From contig NZ_BDAI01000005.1 in assembly GCF_002091755.1 (NCBI RefSeq), forward strand, positions 310,001 through 374,000: 64,000 bases of DNA, read 5' to 3'. Positions 51,337-61,801 of the stretch are shown here, piece by piece. This stretch comes from Pseudomonas nitroreducens NBRC 12694. GTDB lineage: Bacteria; Pseudomonadota; Gammaproteobacteria; Pseudomonadales; Pseudomonadaceae. Positions within the stretch are counted from its first letter, which is position 1. Every line of letters begins with the position of its first letter. The notes under the pieces were generated by a model that was given only the letters and a program-made list of their open reading frames with translations, was not told the DNA's origin and searched no databases. Both the position numbers and the translations under genes were made by a program.

Positions 51337-52385
51337 TTGCCACCAAGCCAGCCGCCGGCCGGCGCCGCGAAGCGCAGCACGTATGGGCGGCCATCGCCGT
51401 CGGCGCGGGCGTGTTCACCGTTGTCCAGGCCGATCCAGGCGCCCTGCTCGTCGAGGATCAACGCCTCGGCCACGCCATAAGGCAGGTCGTAGCGGCGCTC
51501 CGGGGCCAGTGCACCGGCGGCGAAGGACCAGCACAACTCCTGCGCGCCGGTCTTGGCGTCACGGCGGCAGATCTGGTGCGCCAGGCGCTCCAGGGTGAAC
51601 AGCTTGTCCTTGAACAACGCGATATCGGAGAAATCGATCGGCAGTGCGCGCTCGCTGCCCAGTTCCGGTGGCGGCATTGCCGTACCGCCCTCGCTGAGCA
51701 TCACGCAGTTGCCTTCGCACTTCCAGGTGCCGTTCTCGTTGTGCACCTTGAGCAGGCCACGGCGCTGGCGCTCGGCGGCCAGCCACAGCTGCTTGCCATC
51801 GGCGCTGACGGCAATGCCTTCGTAGAGCGCATTGAACTCCATCAGCAGGCCGCTGGCGCGAGCCTGGCGCAGCAGGCTCTGCGGCAGCGGCAGCCAGCTC
51901 GGCTCGCCGACGGCGGGAAGCAGCAGGACGGCCGCGTAGCCTTCGCTGACCACATAGCGGTTGCCCGCCTGGTCGCAGCTGATGCCTTCGAAGTCCATGG
52001 CCCCACCACGCAACAGCCCACCGACGGCGACCCGCGCACGGGTGCCCCAGGACAGCCCGCTTTCCGGGGTGCCCGGCACCACGAAGGGTTCGGCGGTGGC
52101 CTGCCAGGCCTTGCCCGGCGCTTCGTCGATCAGCAGTCGATAGATACGGTCGTCGTCGCGGTCGGACACCGTCCACATCTCGCTGCCGCACAGTGCGAGC
52201 CCGGAAAGGTTGCCGCTGGGCATGCCCTCCACCGGATGCTCGGCGACGAACTGCAGCGACGCAGGAGCCACGGGCGCAGCCAGCGGCGCGCCAGCCTTCG
52301 GCGCCTGGTCGGGCACCTGGGCAGCGCTCGCTGCGCCGACGAACAGGCTCGTCAACAGGCAGGAGCAGGCCAGCAGCCAGCGCAT
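51333..52385 (-). CDS. Exported esterase-like protein (phytase-like beta-propeller)
   Basis: 350 residues; signal peptide cleaved near GAASA-AQ. Pattern SGLALCGSEMWTVSDRDDDRIYRL, DFEGISCDQAGNRYVVSEG and YEGIAVSADGKQLWLAAERQRRG matches the "esterase-like activity of phytase" family, which is a propeller with no confirmed function. Start ATG overlaps the parE stop by one base (TGATG), and its end overlaps the retropepsin-like gene by four, so the three are translationally coupled. Confidence 0.8.
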   Translation of the reverse strand: MRWLLACSCLLTSLFVGAASAAQVPDQAPKAGAPLAAPVAPASLQFVAEHPVEGMPSGNLSGLALCGSEMWTVSDRDDDRIYRLLIDEAPGKAWQATAEPFVVPGTPESGLSWGTRARVAVGGLLRGGAMDFEGISCDQAGNRYVVSEGYAAVLLLPAVGEPSWLPLPQSLLRQARASGLLMEFNALYEGIAVSADGKQLWLAAERQRRGLLKVHNENGTWKCEGNCVMLSEGGTAMPPPELGSERALPIDFSDIALFKDKLFTLERLAHQICRRDAKTGAQELCWSFAAGALAPERRYDLPYGVAEALILDEQGAWIGLDNGEHARADGDGRPYVLRFAAPAGGWLGGK

Positions 52386-54280
52386 CAGGCGAAGTCCGCC
52401 AGGTTGCCCTTGGTTTCCAGCCACGACTTGCGGTCGCCGGCGCGTTTCTTGGCCAGCAGCATGTCCATGATTTCCAGGGTGCCTTCGGCGTCTTCCAGGG
52501 TCAGCTGGACGAGGCGGCGGGTGTTGGGGTCCATGGTGGTTTCGCGCAGCTGCGGCGGGTTCATCTCGCCCAGACCCTTGAATCGGGTGACCTGCGGCTT
52601 GCCACGGCGCTTCTCGGCGGCCAGGCGGTCGAGGATGCCGTCGCGCTCGGCTTCGTCCAGGGCGTAGAAGACTTCCTTGCCCAGGTCGATACGGAACAGT
52701 GGCGGCATGGCGACATAGACGTGGCCGGCTTCCACCAGCGGGCGGAAGTGGCGGACGAACAGCGCGCACAGCAGGGTGGCGATGTGCAGGCCGTCGGAGT
52801 CGGCGTCGGCGAGGATGCAGATCTTGCCGTAACGCAGCTGGGTCAGGTCGGCCGCGCCCGGATCGACGCCGATAGCCACGGCGATGTCGTGGACTTCCTG
52901 GCTGGCGAGCACTTCGCCGCCGTCCACTTCCCAGGTGTTCAGGATCTTCCCGCGCAGCGGCATGATCGCCTGGAATTCCTTGTCGCGCGCCTGCTTGGCC
53001 GAGCCACCGGCGGAGTCACCCTCCACCAGGAACAGCTCGGCGCGCATCGGGTCCTGCCCTGCGCAGTCGGCTAGCTTGCCGGGCAGCGCCGGGCCCTGGG
53101 TGATCTTCTTGCGCTCGACCTTCTTGCCCGCCTTGAGGCGGCGGCCGGCGTTGCTGATGGCCAGCTCCGCCAGTTGCAGGCCAAATTCGGGGTGGGCGTT
53201 GAGCCACAGGCTGAAGGCGTCCTTGACCACGCCGGAGACGAACGCGGCGGCCTCGCGGGAGGACAGGCGCTCCTTGGTCTGGCCGGAGAACTGCGGCTCC
53301 TGCATCTTCATCGAGAGGACGAAGGCGATGCGCTCCCAGACATCTTCCGGCGCCAGCTTGACGCCGCGCGGCAGCAGGTTGCGGAATTCGCAGAACTCGC
53401 GCATGGCGTCCAGCAGGCCCTGGCGCAGGCCGTTGACGTGGGTGCCGCCCTGGGCAGTGGGGATCAGGTTGACGTAGCTTTCCTGCAGCGATTCGCCACC
53501 CTCGGGCAGCCACAGCAGGGCCCAGTCCACCGCTTCCTTGTTGCCGGCCAGCGACCCGCAGAACGGCTCGTCGGGCAGGCGCAGGTGCTCGGAGACCGAG
53601 TCGACCAGGTAGGAACGCAGGCCATCCTCGTAGTGCCACTCGATGCGCTCGCCGCTGGCCTTGTCCTCGAAGCTGACCAGCAGGCCGGGGCAAAGCACGG
53701 CCTTGGCCTTGAGCACGTGTTTCAGGCGGCTGACGGAGAACTTGTGCGAATCGAAGTACTTGGCGTCCGGCCAGAAGTGCACGCTGGTGCCGGTATTGCG
53801 CTTGCCAACGCTGCCGACGACTTCCAGGTCGCTGGACTTGAAACCGTCGGCGAAGGTCATGCGGTATTCGTTGCCGTCGCGCTTGACGCGCACCTCGACC
53901 AGCGTCGACAGCGCGTTCACCACCGAGATGCCCACGCCGTGCAGGCCGCCGGAGAACTGGTAGTTCTTGTTGGAGAACTTGCCGCCGGCGTGCAGCTTGG
54001 TGAGGATCAGTTCGACGCCGGGCACGCCCTCTTCGGGGTGGATGTCCACCGGCATGCCGCGGCCGTCGTCGATTACCTCCAGCGAGTTGTCCTCGTGGAG
54101 GATCACCTGCACGCTCTTGGCGTGGCCGGCGAGGGCTTCGTCGACACTGTTGTCGATGACTTCCTGGGCCAGGTGGTTCGGGCGCGAGGTGTCGGTGTAC
54201 ATGCCCGGGCGCTTGCGCACCGGATCGAGGCCGGAGAGAACCTCGATGGCGTCTGCGTTATAGGCGTTCTGCTGGGCCAT
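52385..54280 (-). CDS. parE: DNA topoisomerase IV subunit B
   Basis: The GHKL ATPase subunit of topoisomerase IV. 631 residues: QEVIDNSVDEALAGHAKSV with the metal/ATP asparagine, VIDDGRGMPVDIHPEEGV, GGLHGVGISVVNALS, and the TOPRIM motifs EGDSAGGSAKQARD and ILADADSDGLHI. It starts 11 bases after yqiA, as in E. coli. In this lineage two extra genes separate it from parC. Confidence 0.97.
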   Translation of the reverse strand: MAQQNAYNADAIEVLSGLDPVRKRPGMYTDTSRPNHLAQEVIDNSVDEALAGHAKSVQVILHEDNSLEVIDDGRGMPVDIHPEEGVPGVELILTKLHAGGKFSNKNYQFSGGLHGVGISVVNALSTLVEVRVKRDGNEYRMTFADGFKSSDLEVVGSVGKRNTGTSVHFWPDAKYFDSHKFSVSRLKHVLKAKAVLCPGLLVSFEDKASGERIEWHYEDGLRSYLVDSVSEHLRLPDEPFCGSLAGNKEAVDWALLWLPEGGESLQESYVNLIPTAQGGTHVNGLRQGLLDAMREFCEFRNLLPRGVKLAPEDVWERIAFVLSMKMQEPQFSGQTKERLSSREAAAFVSGVVKDAFSLWLNAHPEFGLQLAELAISNAGRRLKAGKKVERKKITQGPALPGKLADCAGQDPMRAELFLVEGDSAGGSAKQARDKEFQAIMPLRGKILNTWEVDGGEVLASQEVHDIAVAIGVDPGAADLTQLRYGKICILADADSDGLHIATLLCALFVRHFRPLVEAGHVYVAMPPLFRIDLGKEVFYALDEAERDGILDRLAAEKRRGKPQVTRFKGLGEMNPPQLRETTMDPNTRRLVQLTLEDAEGTLEIMDMLLAKKRAGDRKSWLETKGNLADFA

Positions 54281-54291
54281 GGGGTTCCTGC

Positions 54292-54921
54292 TTAATCAGT
54301 CGAAGAGGTGATGGCTTCAAAGGCGGAGAAGTCGATGTCGCGCCACTGGCTGGACGGCACGCCGGCGAAGGCCAGCAGGGCCGGCAGATGGCTGACGAAG
54401 CGCTGGAAGCTGTGATCGCCGCCGGACTCGATGCGCAAGGCAGCGGCCCGGTAGTAGCGCTCGGCGGCGCGGTAATCGAGGGTTTCGTCGGCAGTCTGCA
54501 GCCACACCTGATAGCGCGAGCCGTCGGTGGGCGTGGGGACTTCCAGTTCCGCCAGGGCGGCAACGTGGTCCAGGGTCAGTTCCCAGGTCTCGCCGCTGTA
54601 GTAGTTGGTCTGCGGGCCGAGCTGGCCGTCGAACAGCCGGTGCGGGGCCACGGCCGGGTTGATCAGCACGGCCCTCAGGTCATGGCGTTCGGCCAGATAC
54701 GTGGCGTAGTAGCCGCCCAGGGAGCTGCCGATCAGCACTGGCTGGCCCAGGTCGGCAACGGCGGATTCCAGCTGTGCCATGGCCTTGCGCGGATGATGGT
54801 GCAACGCGGGCACGCGCAGTTGCTCGGCCAGGCCCAGGCGCTCCATGGCGGCCGCGAACTGGCGCGCCTTCTGCGAGCCGGGCGAACTGTTGAATCCGTG
54901 GATATAGAGGAATGCGGTCAT
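54292..54921 (-). CDS. yqiA: Alpha/beta-hydrolase esterase YqiA
   Basis: 209 residues. N-terminal FLYIHGFNSSPGSQKARQF, nucleophile elbow GSSLGGYYATYLAE (Ser near 67) and the final His region GGDHSFQRF. E. coli YqiA has esterase activity on short acyl chains. The gene sits between cpdA and parE, the same order as in E. coli. The ATG at 54921 matches the family start. Confidence 0.92.
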   Translation of the reverse strand: MTAFLYIHGFNSSPGSQKARQFAAAMERLGLAEQLRVPALHHHPRKAMAQLESAVADLGQPVLIGSSLGGYYATYLAERHDLRAVLINPAVAPHRLFDGQLGPQTNYYSGETWELTLDHVAALAELEVPTPTDGSRYQVWLQTADETLDYRAAERYYRAAALRIESGGDHSFQRFVSHLPALLAFAGVPSSQWRDIDFSAFEAITSSTD

Positions 54922-54996
54922 GGGCCGGGAGGCTACAAGCTGCAAGTGGCATGCCGCAAGTGGGTCAGCGTCGCAAGGCGTTCGAAGCGTGACCGA

Positions 54997-55806
54997 TCAA
55001 TAACCCTTGATGCTGTAGTCGACTTCGAACTCGATGTCGGTCACGCGCGAAACGCCTGTCTCCACCCGACCATCGGCCATCAGCCGCAACCAGCGATAGC
55101 CCGGCGCCGGGCTGTCGACGCAGAAGTCTTCGCTGCCGGGAGTGAACTGCACGCAGGTGGACGGCGAAGCCAGCAGGCGCACGTCGCCGCGCATGCGGTC
55201 GATCTCCTGGTGCACGTGGCCCCAGAGCAGGCAGCGCACGTTCGGATGGCGGTCGAGCACGGCGAACAGGCGCTCGGGGTTGTAGATGCCTATGCGGTCC
55301 ATCCACTGGCTGCCGATGGGCACCGGGTGGTGATGGAAGCTGATCAGCAGGTGCTTGTCTGGCGCGGCCTGGATGGCGCGCTCAAGCAGATGGATCTGCT
55401 CGACGGTCATCTGCCCCGGCACTGCGCCGGGAATGGTGGAGTCCAGCAGGATCACCCGCCAGGCGCCCAGGTCGATCACCGGGTCGAGCAGGTCGGTGTC
55501 GGCGGCGGCCTCGCGCATCGGCCCCAGTTCGTCGTGATTGCCGGGGAACCAGCGGGCCGGCGCAGCAATCGATGCGGTGATCTCGCGAAAGCGCTGGTAG
55601 GACTCTACCGAGCCATCCTGGGAGAGATCACCCGTGGCCAGCACCAGGTCGATCGCCGGTTGCTCCTCGCCCACCAGTCGGACGACCTGGGTCAGGCTGT
55701 CGGCGGTGTCCATGCCCAGCAGCCGGCCGTTCTCTTCGGCGAACAGATGGCTGTCGGAAAGCTGGACGACCAGGACGGAATCGGAAGCGGTGGGCTGGGT
55801 GGGCAA
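54997..55806 (-). CDS. cpdA: 3',5'-cyclic-AMP phosphodiesterase CpdA
   Basis: Degrades cAMP and so tempers Vfr/CRP signalling. 269 residues from a TTG at 55806 that has AGGAG 7 bases before it. All metallophosphatase motifs are present: LSDSHLF, LATGDLSQDG, PGNHDE, FHHHP and WGHVHQE. A 159-base gap before it carries a candidate promoter and a Vfr-like site, so it can be transcribed apart from nudF and the DUF1249 gene. An upstream in-frame extension is possible but has no comparable ribosome site. Confidence 0.93.
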   Translation of the reverse strand: MPTQPTASDSVLVVQLSDSHLFAEENGRLLGMDTADSLTQVVRLVGEEQPAIDLVLATGDLSQDGSVESYQRFREITASIAAPARWFPGNHDELGPMREAAADTDLLDPVIDLGAWRVILLDSTIPGAVPGQMTVEQIHLLERAIQAAPDKHLLISFHHHPVPIGSQWMDRIGIYNPERLFAVLDRHPNVRCLLWGHVHQEIDRMRGDVRLLASPSTCVQFTPGSEDFCVDSPAPGYRWLRLMADGRVETGVSRVTDIEFEVDYSIKGY

Positions 55807-55849
55807 TGCGCCTTCTCCTGTGAGGCGGGCGTGCGGGGATTCGTGACGA

Positions 55850-55879
55850 AGTATGGTGACAGGCGCCCCCCTGAGCAAA
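55850..55879 (-). promoter_or_regulatory. Candidate promoter of cpdA
   Basis: On the minus strand TTTGCT (55874-55879), an 18-bp spacer and CATACT (55850-55855), about 45 bases before the TTG start. Confidence 0.35.
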
Positions 55880-55882
55880 CCG

Positions 55883-55903
55883 GGAAAGCGTCACAGATCA
55901 CAG
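55883..55903 (-). promoter_or_regulatory. Candidate Vfr (CRP-like) binding site before cpdA
   Basis: The plus strand has AGATCACAG (55895-55903), matching the Vfr half-site AGWTCACAT at 8 of 9 positions; the other half is weaker. TCACA occurs twice (TCACAGATCACA). Vfr is known to control cpdA in P. aeruginosa, which makes this location meaningful. Confidence 0.45.
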
Positions 55904-55965
55904 TTAGGGACACGAGTCTGCGATGGACGGGCAGGATATCATGGCACGCTGCCACTACCGCCATC

Positions 55966-56424
55966 TCAGCGTTGCAGCACCGGCTCCAGCTCATGGCCGC
56001 AGGACAGGCAATGGCTCAGCCATTCGCCGAGGAACTGGTTGAGCTGGTTCTTCTCGTCCGGCTGGTGCATCGCCTGGTTCGGGTAGGGGTAGATCGCCAG
56101 CAGGCGGCGCGCCTGCTCGGCACCGACCACCTCGGCCATGCGTGCATCGTGGTACACCCGTACTTCCAGCTTGGGCGCAGGCAGCCAGGGCAGCCCCAGC
56201 TCCTGGCGCACCTGCAGGACCGTGGTGTACGGGCAGGCTTCGACCACGTCCAGCGCCAGCACGCCGAGCAGCCGCTCGCCTTCGCTGAGCGCCACACGGC
56301 GCGAGACCTGGGCCTCGCGCATTTCCGGCAACAGGCGCATCAGGCGCAAGTAGTTCGCCTCACAGGTCGCCTGCAACCCCGCCAGGTCGACGCGATAGCG
56401 CTCGCGCAGCAGATTCACACCCAT
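55966..56424 (-). CDS. DUF1249 protein (YqiB family)
   Basis: 152 residues from the ATG at 56424, with GGGGG nearby as a ribosome site. Conserved parts: RERYRVDLAGLQATCEANYLRL, CPYTTVLQVRQ and LEVRVYHDARMAEVVG. The YqiB family has no established function; it always travels with nudF and cpdA in this operon. Its start overlaps the nudF end by ten bases. Confidence 0.88.
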   Translation of the reverse strand: MGVNLLRERYRVDLAGLQATCEANYLRLMRLLPEMREAQVSRRVALSEGERLLGVLALDVVEACPYTTVLQVRQELGLPWLPAPKLEVRVYHDARMAEVVGAEQARRLLAIYPYPNQAMHQPDEKNQLNQFLGEWLSHCLSCGHELEPVLQR

Positions 56425-57032
56425 AGCCCCCTTACCTCGGCGCGATTGAGCGCCAGCCATTGCAGGGCGAGCATGCTCGCCGCGTTGTTGATACGGCCAT
56501 CCCGCACGGCCTGCAGTGCTTCCTCCAGCGGCATGACGTGGACGCGGATGTCCTCGCCCTCCTCTTCCATCCCGTGAATGCCGGCGGCGCTGCTGCTGTC
56601 GCAGCGACCGACGAACAGGTGCACCAGTTCGTTGCTGCCGCCGGGCGACGGCAGGTACTGGGCGATCGGCCAGAGCGCGCCGAGGGTCAGGCCGGCTTCC
56701 TCCACCGCTTCGCGGCGGGCGACCTCCTCGGGCTCCTCATCCTTGTCGATCAACCCGGCAACCAGCTCCATCAGCCAGGGATTGACCCCGGCGTCCATGG
56801 CGCCGACGCGGAACTGCTCGATCAGCACCACTTCATCGCGCTGCGGATCGTAGGGCAGTACGCACACGGCATCGTGGCGCACGAACAATTCGCGGGTCAG
56901 CAGCGGGCCCATGCCGCCGGCGAACTGGCGGTGCCGAAGGCGCAGGCGGTCGACCTTGTAGAAGCCCTTGAAGCACTGTTCGCGCTCCTGGATCTCGATA
57001 TCCTGCGGGCCTGGCTTGAACGTTTCCGACAT
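56415..57032 (-). CDS. nudF: ADP-ribose pyrophosphatase (Nudix)
   Basis: Hydrolyses ADP-ribose to AMP and ribose 5-phosphate. 205 residues; the Nudix box runs from GLIDKDEEPEEVARREA to VEEAGLTLG (about 92-117) and fits GX5EX7REUXEEXGU. It is first in the nudF-yqiB-cpdA-yqiA-parE order that matches E. coli, except that tolC is not the direct neighbour here; thiC and cytX lie between. Confidence 0.94.
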   Translation of the reverse strand: MSETFKPGPQDIEIQEREQCFKGFYKVDRLRLRHRQFAGGMGPLLTRELFVRHDAVCVLPYDPQRDEVVLIEQFRVGAMDAGVNPWLMELVAGLIDKDEEPEEVARREAVEEAGLTLGALWPIAQYLPSPGGSNELVHLFVGRCDSSSAAGIHGMEEEGEDIRVHVMPLEEALQAVRDGRINNAASMLALQWLALNRAEVRGLWV

Positions 57033-57261
57033 CCCGTTCTACTCCCGTTCCTACTGACAGTACGTTGAACTTCGCGCCATCCTATCGCGCCGCCGGAGCA
57101 GGCGCAGCCTCTTTCGCGGGCCGCCGGGCGGCCGGTCTGCTGTGACCGTCGCACACTGCCGGCGTTCCGCCAAAGTGGTTCATACTCACCCGCCGAACCG
57201 GCAGCACCGATGGCGGTCGAACCACTCCAATTGCCGGCGAACGTCAACGACAAGGATTCCC

Positions 57262-58014
57262 ATGCGACTTCTGAAACTTGCCGCCCTGGGCAGCATCTGC
57301 CTGTTACTGGGGGCGTGCCAGGGTCTGTTCAAGCCCTCGCTCGACGAGCCGCTCACTGCGCGCCACACCGCTTTCGAACACGCGCAGCCGGGCTGCCAGG
57401 GCGAGCAATGCCCGCTGTTCAACCTCGATACCCTGAGCTTCGACGACGAGCCGGCGCTCAACGAAGCGATCAACGCCCAACTGCTGCAACTGGCCCGCGA
57501 GGGCGACGGTGCGGCCCCCGCCAGCCTGGATGTCTACGAGAAAGGCTTCCTCGATTCGGCGCAGCCCGGCTGGAGCTCCTACCTGCAAGCGAAGATCCGC
57601 GAACAGCATGACGGTCTGGTGATCATCGAGCTGTCCAGCTATCGCTTCACCGGCGGCGAGTACGGCCAGCCCGGCCGCGCCTTCATCAATTATGATCGAC
57701 GCCTCCACAAGGTGCTCACCCTGCAGGACATTCTCCAGCCCGGCCAGGAGGACAACTTCTGGAAAGTGGCGCGCATGGCGCACCAGGCGTGGATCCTGCA
57801 GAACAAGCTGGACGAGCAGGACCCGAACTTCTCGAAGAACTGGCCGTTCCAGCCGACCGAGCACTTCGCCCTGACCTTCGGCGCGCTGACGCTCAAGTAC
57901 GACATCGACCGCATCGCCCCGCATTCGGTCGGGCACCCGGAGCTGAAGATTCCGTACCCGCGCCTGAACGGGATCGTGAAGACCTATTACTTCCCTGGGC
58001 GCGGGGCGCAGTAA
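57262..58014 (+). CDS. DUF3298-like (RsiV-type) lipoprotein
   Basis: 250 residues. Signal peptide with lipobox LLGAC (Cys19). The central and C-terminal parts (SSYLQAKIREQHDGLVIIELSSY, FINYDRRLHKVLTLQDILQPG, FQPTEHFALTFGALTLKYDIDRIAPH) match the DUF3298/RsiV-like fold, as found in peptidoglycan-associated lipoproteins and RsiV-type proteins. Start ATG has AAGGA before it. Convergent with cytX. Function unknown. Confidence 0.8.
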   Translation: MRLLKLAALGSICLLLGACQGLFKPSLDEPLTARHTAFEHAQPGCQGEQCPLFNLDTLSFDDEPALNEAINAQLLQLAREGDGAAPASLDVYEKGFLDSAQPGWSSYLQAKIREQHDGLVIIELSSYRFTGGEYGQPGRAFINYDRRLHKVLTLQDILQPGQEDNFWKVARMAHQAWILQNKLDEQDPNFSKNWPFQPTEHFALTFGALTLKYDIDRIAPHSVGHPELKIPYPRLNGIVKTYYFPGRGAQ

Positions 58015-58021
58015 AGGTCCG

Positions 58022-58099
58022 GTTCGCGAGCAAGCACGCTCCTACGAAGAGCACACTCGGCGTTACCGGGTGCCTGCCGGAGCGAGCTTGCTCGCGAAC
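58022..58099 (+). repeat. REPIN: inverted REP doublet between convergent genes
   Basis: TTCGCGAGCAAGCACGCTCC (left, plus TACGA) and GGAGCGAGCTTGCTCGCGAA (right) form inverted copies with about 35 bases between. It spans the space between the DUF3298-like lipoprotein and cytX stops. Confidence 0.85.
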
Positions 58100-58103
58100 A
58101 GCG

Positions 58104-59390
58104 TTACGCAGTAGCCGGCCCTTTCACGCCCACACGCCCCAGCAGCAGTTGCAACACACCCGCCACCACCAAAGCCGGCAGCGTTGCGCCCAGATCAGGC
58201 TGGTAGTTCGCCAACAGGTGATACACCACCACGCCGCCGCCCCAGGCCAGCAGCGAGCCCCAGCGCAGGCCATGGGGAATCGCGGCCGGCGCGCGGCGAC
58301 GGAGGACGAAGTGATCGATCAGCACCACGCCGAACAGCGGGGCGAACACCGAGCCGATCAGCAGCAGGAAATTCTGGTACTGCGCAAGCGGCGCAAACCA
58401 GGCGATCAGGGTACAGATCACACCGATCGCCAGCGCCAGGTGTTCGACCTTGAGCGGCAGCAGGATGCCACTGGAGACCGCCGCCGAGTGAATGTCGGCG
58501 AAGGCCTTCTCCGATTCGTCGAGCAGGATCAGCAGCAGCGGGATGCCCATGCCCGCACCGGCCAGCGCCAGCAACAGCGCGTTGGCATCGCTGCCCTGGG
58601 CAAACGCCAGGGTGTAGGCCACGCCCAACCCCATCAGCCAGAAGCAGCCGATGAAGAAGCCCAGCGCCGCGCCGGTGAAGGTCTGCCCGGCGCGCTTGCC
58701 GAAGCGCGAGTAGTCGGCGATCAGCGGCAGCCACGACAGCGGCATGGCGATGGCGATGTCGAAGCCCACGGCGAAGGTCAGCGACCCATCGCCGGCCTTG
58801 GCCCAGAGCGCCGCCAGGTCGGCACGCTGGAACAGGTCGATGGTCAGCCAGATGCACGCGGCGATCAGCAGCCAGATCCCCCAGCGACGCAGCACACGGC
58901 GCACGAAGGCCAGCGGGCCGGCGACCGCCAGCAGGGTTGCCAGCGCGCCGAATACCAGGGTCCATAGCGCAGGGTTGCTCCAGGCGCCACCTTCACCGAA
59001 GGCGCGGGTCGCCAGCAGGCTGGCCGCATCGCGCATGACGATGATCTCGAAGGCGCCCCAGCCGACCAGCTGCAGCAGGTTGAGCAGCGCCGGCAACGCG
59101 GCGCCATGGCTGCCCAGGCTGAGCTTGAGCGAGGCCATGGCGGACAGGCCGGTGTCGGTGCCGATGACCCCGGCGCTGGCCAGCAGCAGCACGCCGACCA
59201 GGGTGCCGAGCAGGATCGCGCCCAGCGCGCCGGCCAGGCCCAGGCCCGGCGCCAACAGCGCACCGGTCTGCAGCACCATCAGGCCGATGCCCAGGGAGAA
59301 CCAGAGGGAGAACAGGTCGCGCAGGCCGAGTACCCGCTGGGCGTTGCCCACGGCGGAAGTCGGTGAGTAGTCGATGGCGGTAGTGGTCAC
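58104..59390 (-). CDS. cytX: CytX-type permease, probable hydroxymethylpyrimidine transporter
   Basis: About 428 residues and 12 membrane helices of the NCS1 purine-cytosine permease family (LFSLWFSLGIGLMVLQTGALL, PLSWLPLIADYSRF, FAPLFGVVLIDHFVL). NCS1 members next to thiC are known as CytX and are proposed to take up the thiamine pyrimidine precursor HMP. Lies just downstream of thiC on the same strand, so the TPP riboswitch probably governs it as well. Start assumed at the GTG at 59390; no strong ribosome site is visible, so this is uncertain. Confidence 0.85.
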   Translation of the reverse strand: MTTTAIDYSPTSAVGNAQRVLGLRDLFSLWFSLGIGLMVLQTGALLAPGLGLAGALGAILLGTLVGVLLLASAGVIGTDTGLSAMASLKLSLGSHGAALPALLNLLQLVGWGAFEIIVMRDAASLLATRAFGEGGAWSNPALWTLVFGALATLLAVAGPLAFVRRVLRRWGIWLLIAACIWLTIDLFQRADLAALWAKAGDGSLTFAVGFDIAIAMPLSWLPLIADYSRFGKRAGQTFTGAALGFFIGCFWLMGLGVAYTLAFAQGSDANALLLALAGAGMGIPLLLILLDESEKAFADIHSAAVSSGILLPLKVEHLALAIGVICTLIAWFAPLAQYQNFLLLIGSVFAPLFGVVLIDHFVLRRRAPAAIPHGLRWGSLLAWGGGVVVYHLLANYQPDLGATLPALVVAGVLQLLLGRVGVKGPATA

Positions 59391-59434
59391 GATGCGTGCA
59401 GGGCTCGAAGGTTGGATTAGGTTTTGTTGTTTTT

Positions 59435-59512
59435 TGTAGGAGCGAGCTTGCTCGCGAACCGCCCAGTTGCGGAGTCGCCGGCAAAGGTTCGCGAGCAAAC
59501 TCGCTCCTACAG
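59435..59512 (+). repeat. REPIN inside the thiC-cytX operon
   Basis: TGTAGGAGCGAGCTTGCTCG (left, plus CGAACC) and an inverted TTCGCGAGCAAACTCGCTCC (plus TACA) flank about 30 bases. Located between the thiC stop and the cytX start, so it would be transcribed. Confidence 0.9.
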
Positions 59513-59526
59513 GTATTGCACAGGCA

Positions 59527-61407
<1,881 letters not shown>

Positions 61408-61530
61408 CCTGGCTCTCCTTGGGTTGATTGCCGGGGAGAACCTGGAACGAGAGGAGCTGCTTGCTGCAGCGAAGGGACGCATCCCGTGAAGGGCTGGGGC
61501 CGGGGCGGAATACGCCGCGGGATGCGGTCT

Positions 61531-61618
61531 TCTTGTTCCCTACGCGGGTGCTAACCCGATCAGGTTCAACGGGATCCGGAACTATCCGATCTCAGCCCCT
61601 CGCAATGGGGCACCCCGA
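61531..61618 (-). promoter_or_regulatory. TPP riboswitch (THI element) of thiC
   Basis: On the minus strand the conserved parts occur in order: GGGGTGC, GGGCTGAGAT, CCGTTGAACCTGAT, GGGTTAGCACC, GCGTAGGGAACAAG. Downstream, GCATCCC (61519-61525 region) can pair with GGGATGC (61479-61485 region), a possible expression-platform stem before the ribosome site. Thiamine pyrophosphate is expected to repress. Confidence 0.95.
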
Positions 61619-61631
61619 CAAGAACGCCCGC

Positions 61632-61661
61632 AGTCTAATCAAGTGGACAGGGATTAGCCAA
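61632..61661 (-). promoter_or_regulatory. Candidate sigma70 promoter of thiC
   Basis: On the minus strand TTGGCT (61656-61661), an 18-bp spacer and TAGACT (61632-61637), placed just upstream of the riboswitch. Confidence 0.5.
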
Positions 61662-61801
61662 TCGCCGTCCGACAGAATTCCTTGCGACCTCCTACAGGCA
61701 GCTACACTCCAGCCTCGGAAGGCTCGTACGAACGTGCCTTGACCGCCACCGGCGGCGACCGTAGCCTTGCCCCACCTCGCATCACTTTCCAGGATGAACG
61801 A

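Noticed and set aside
28526..59512. Repeated GGAGCGAGCTTGCTCGCGAA elements as a possible CRISPR array
   Set aside because: They are scattered inverted pairs, not regularly spaced direct repeats with unique spacers; they fit REP/REPIN elements.
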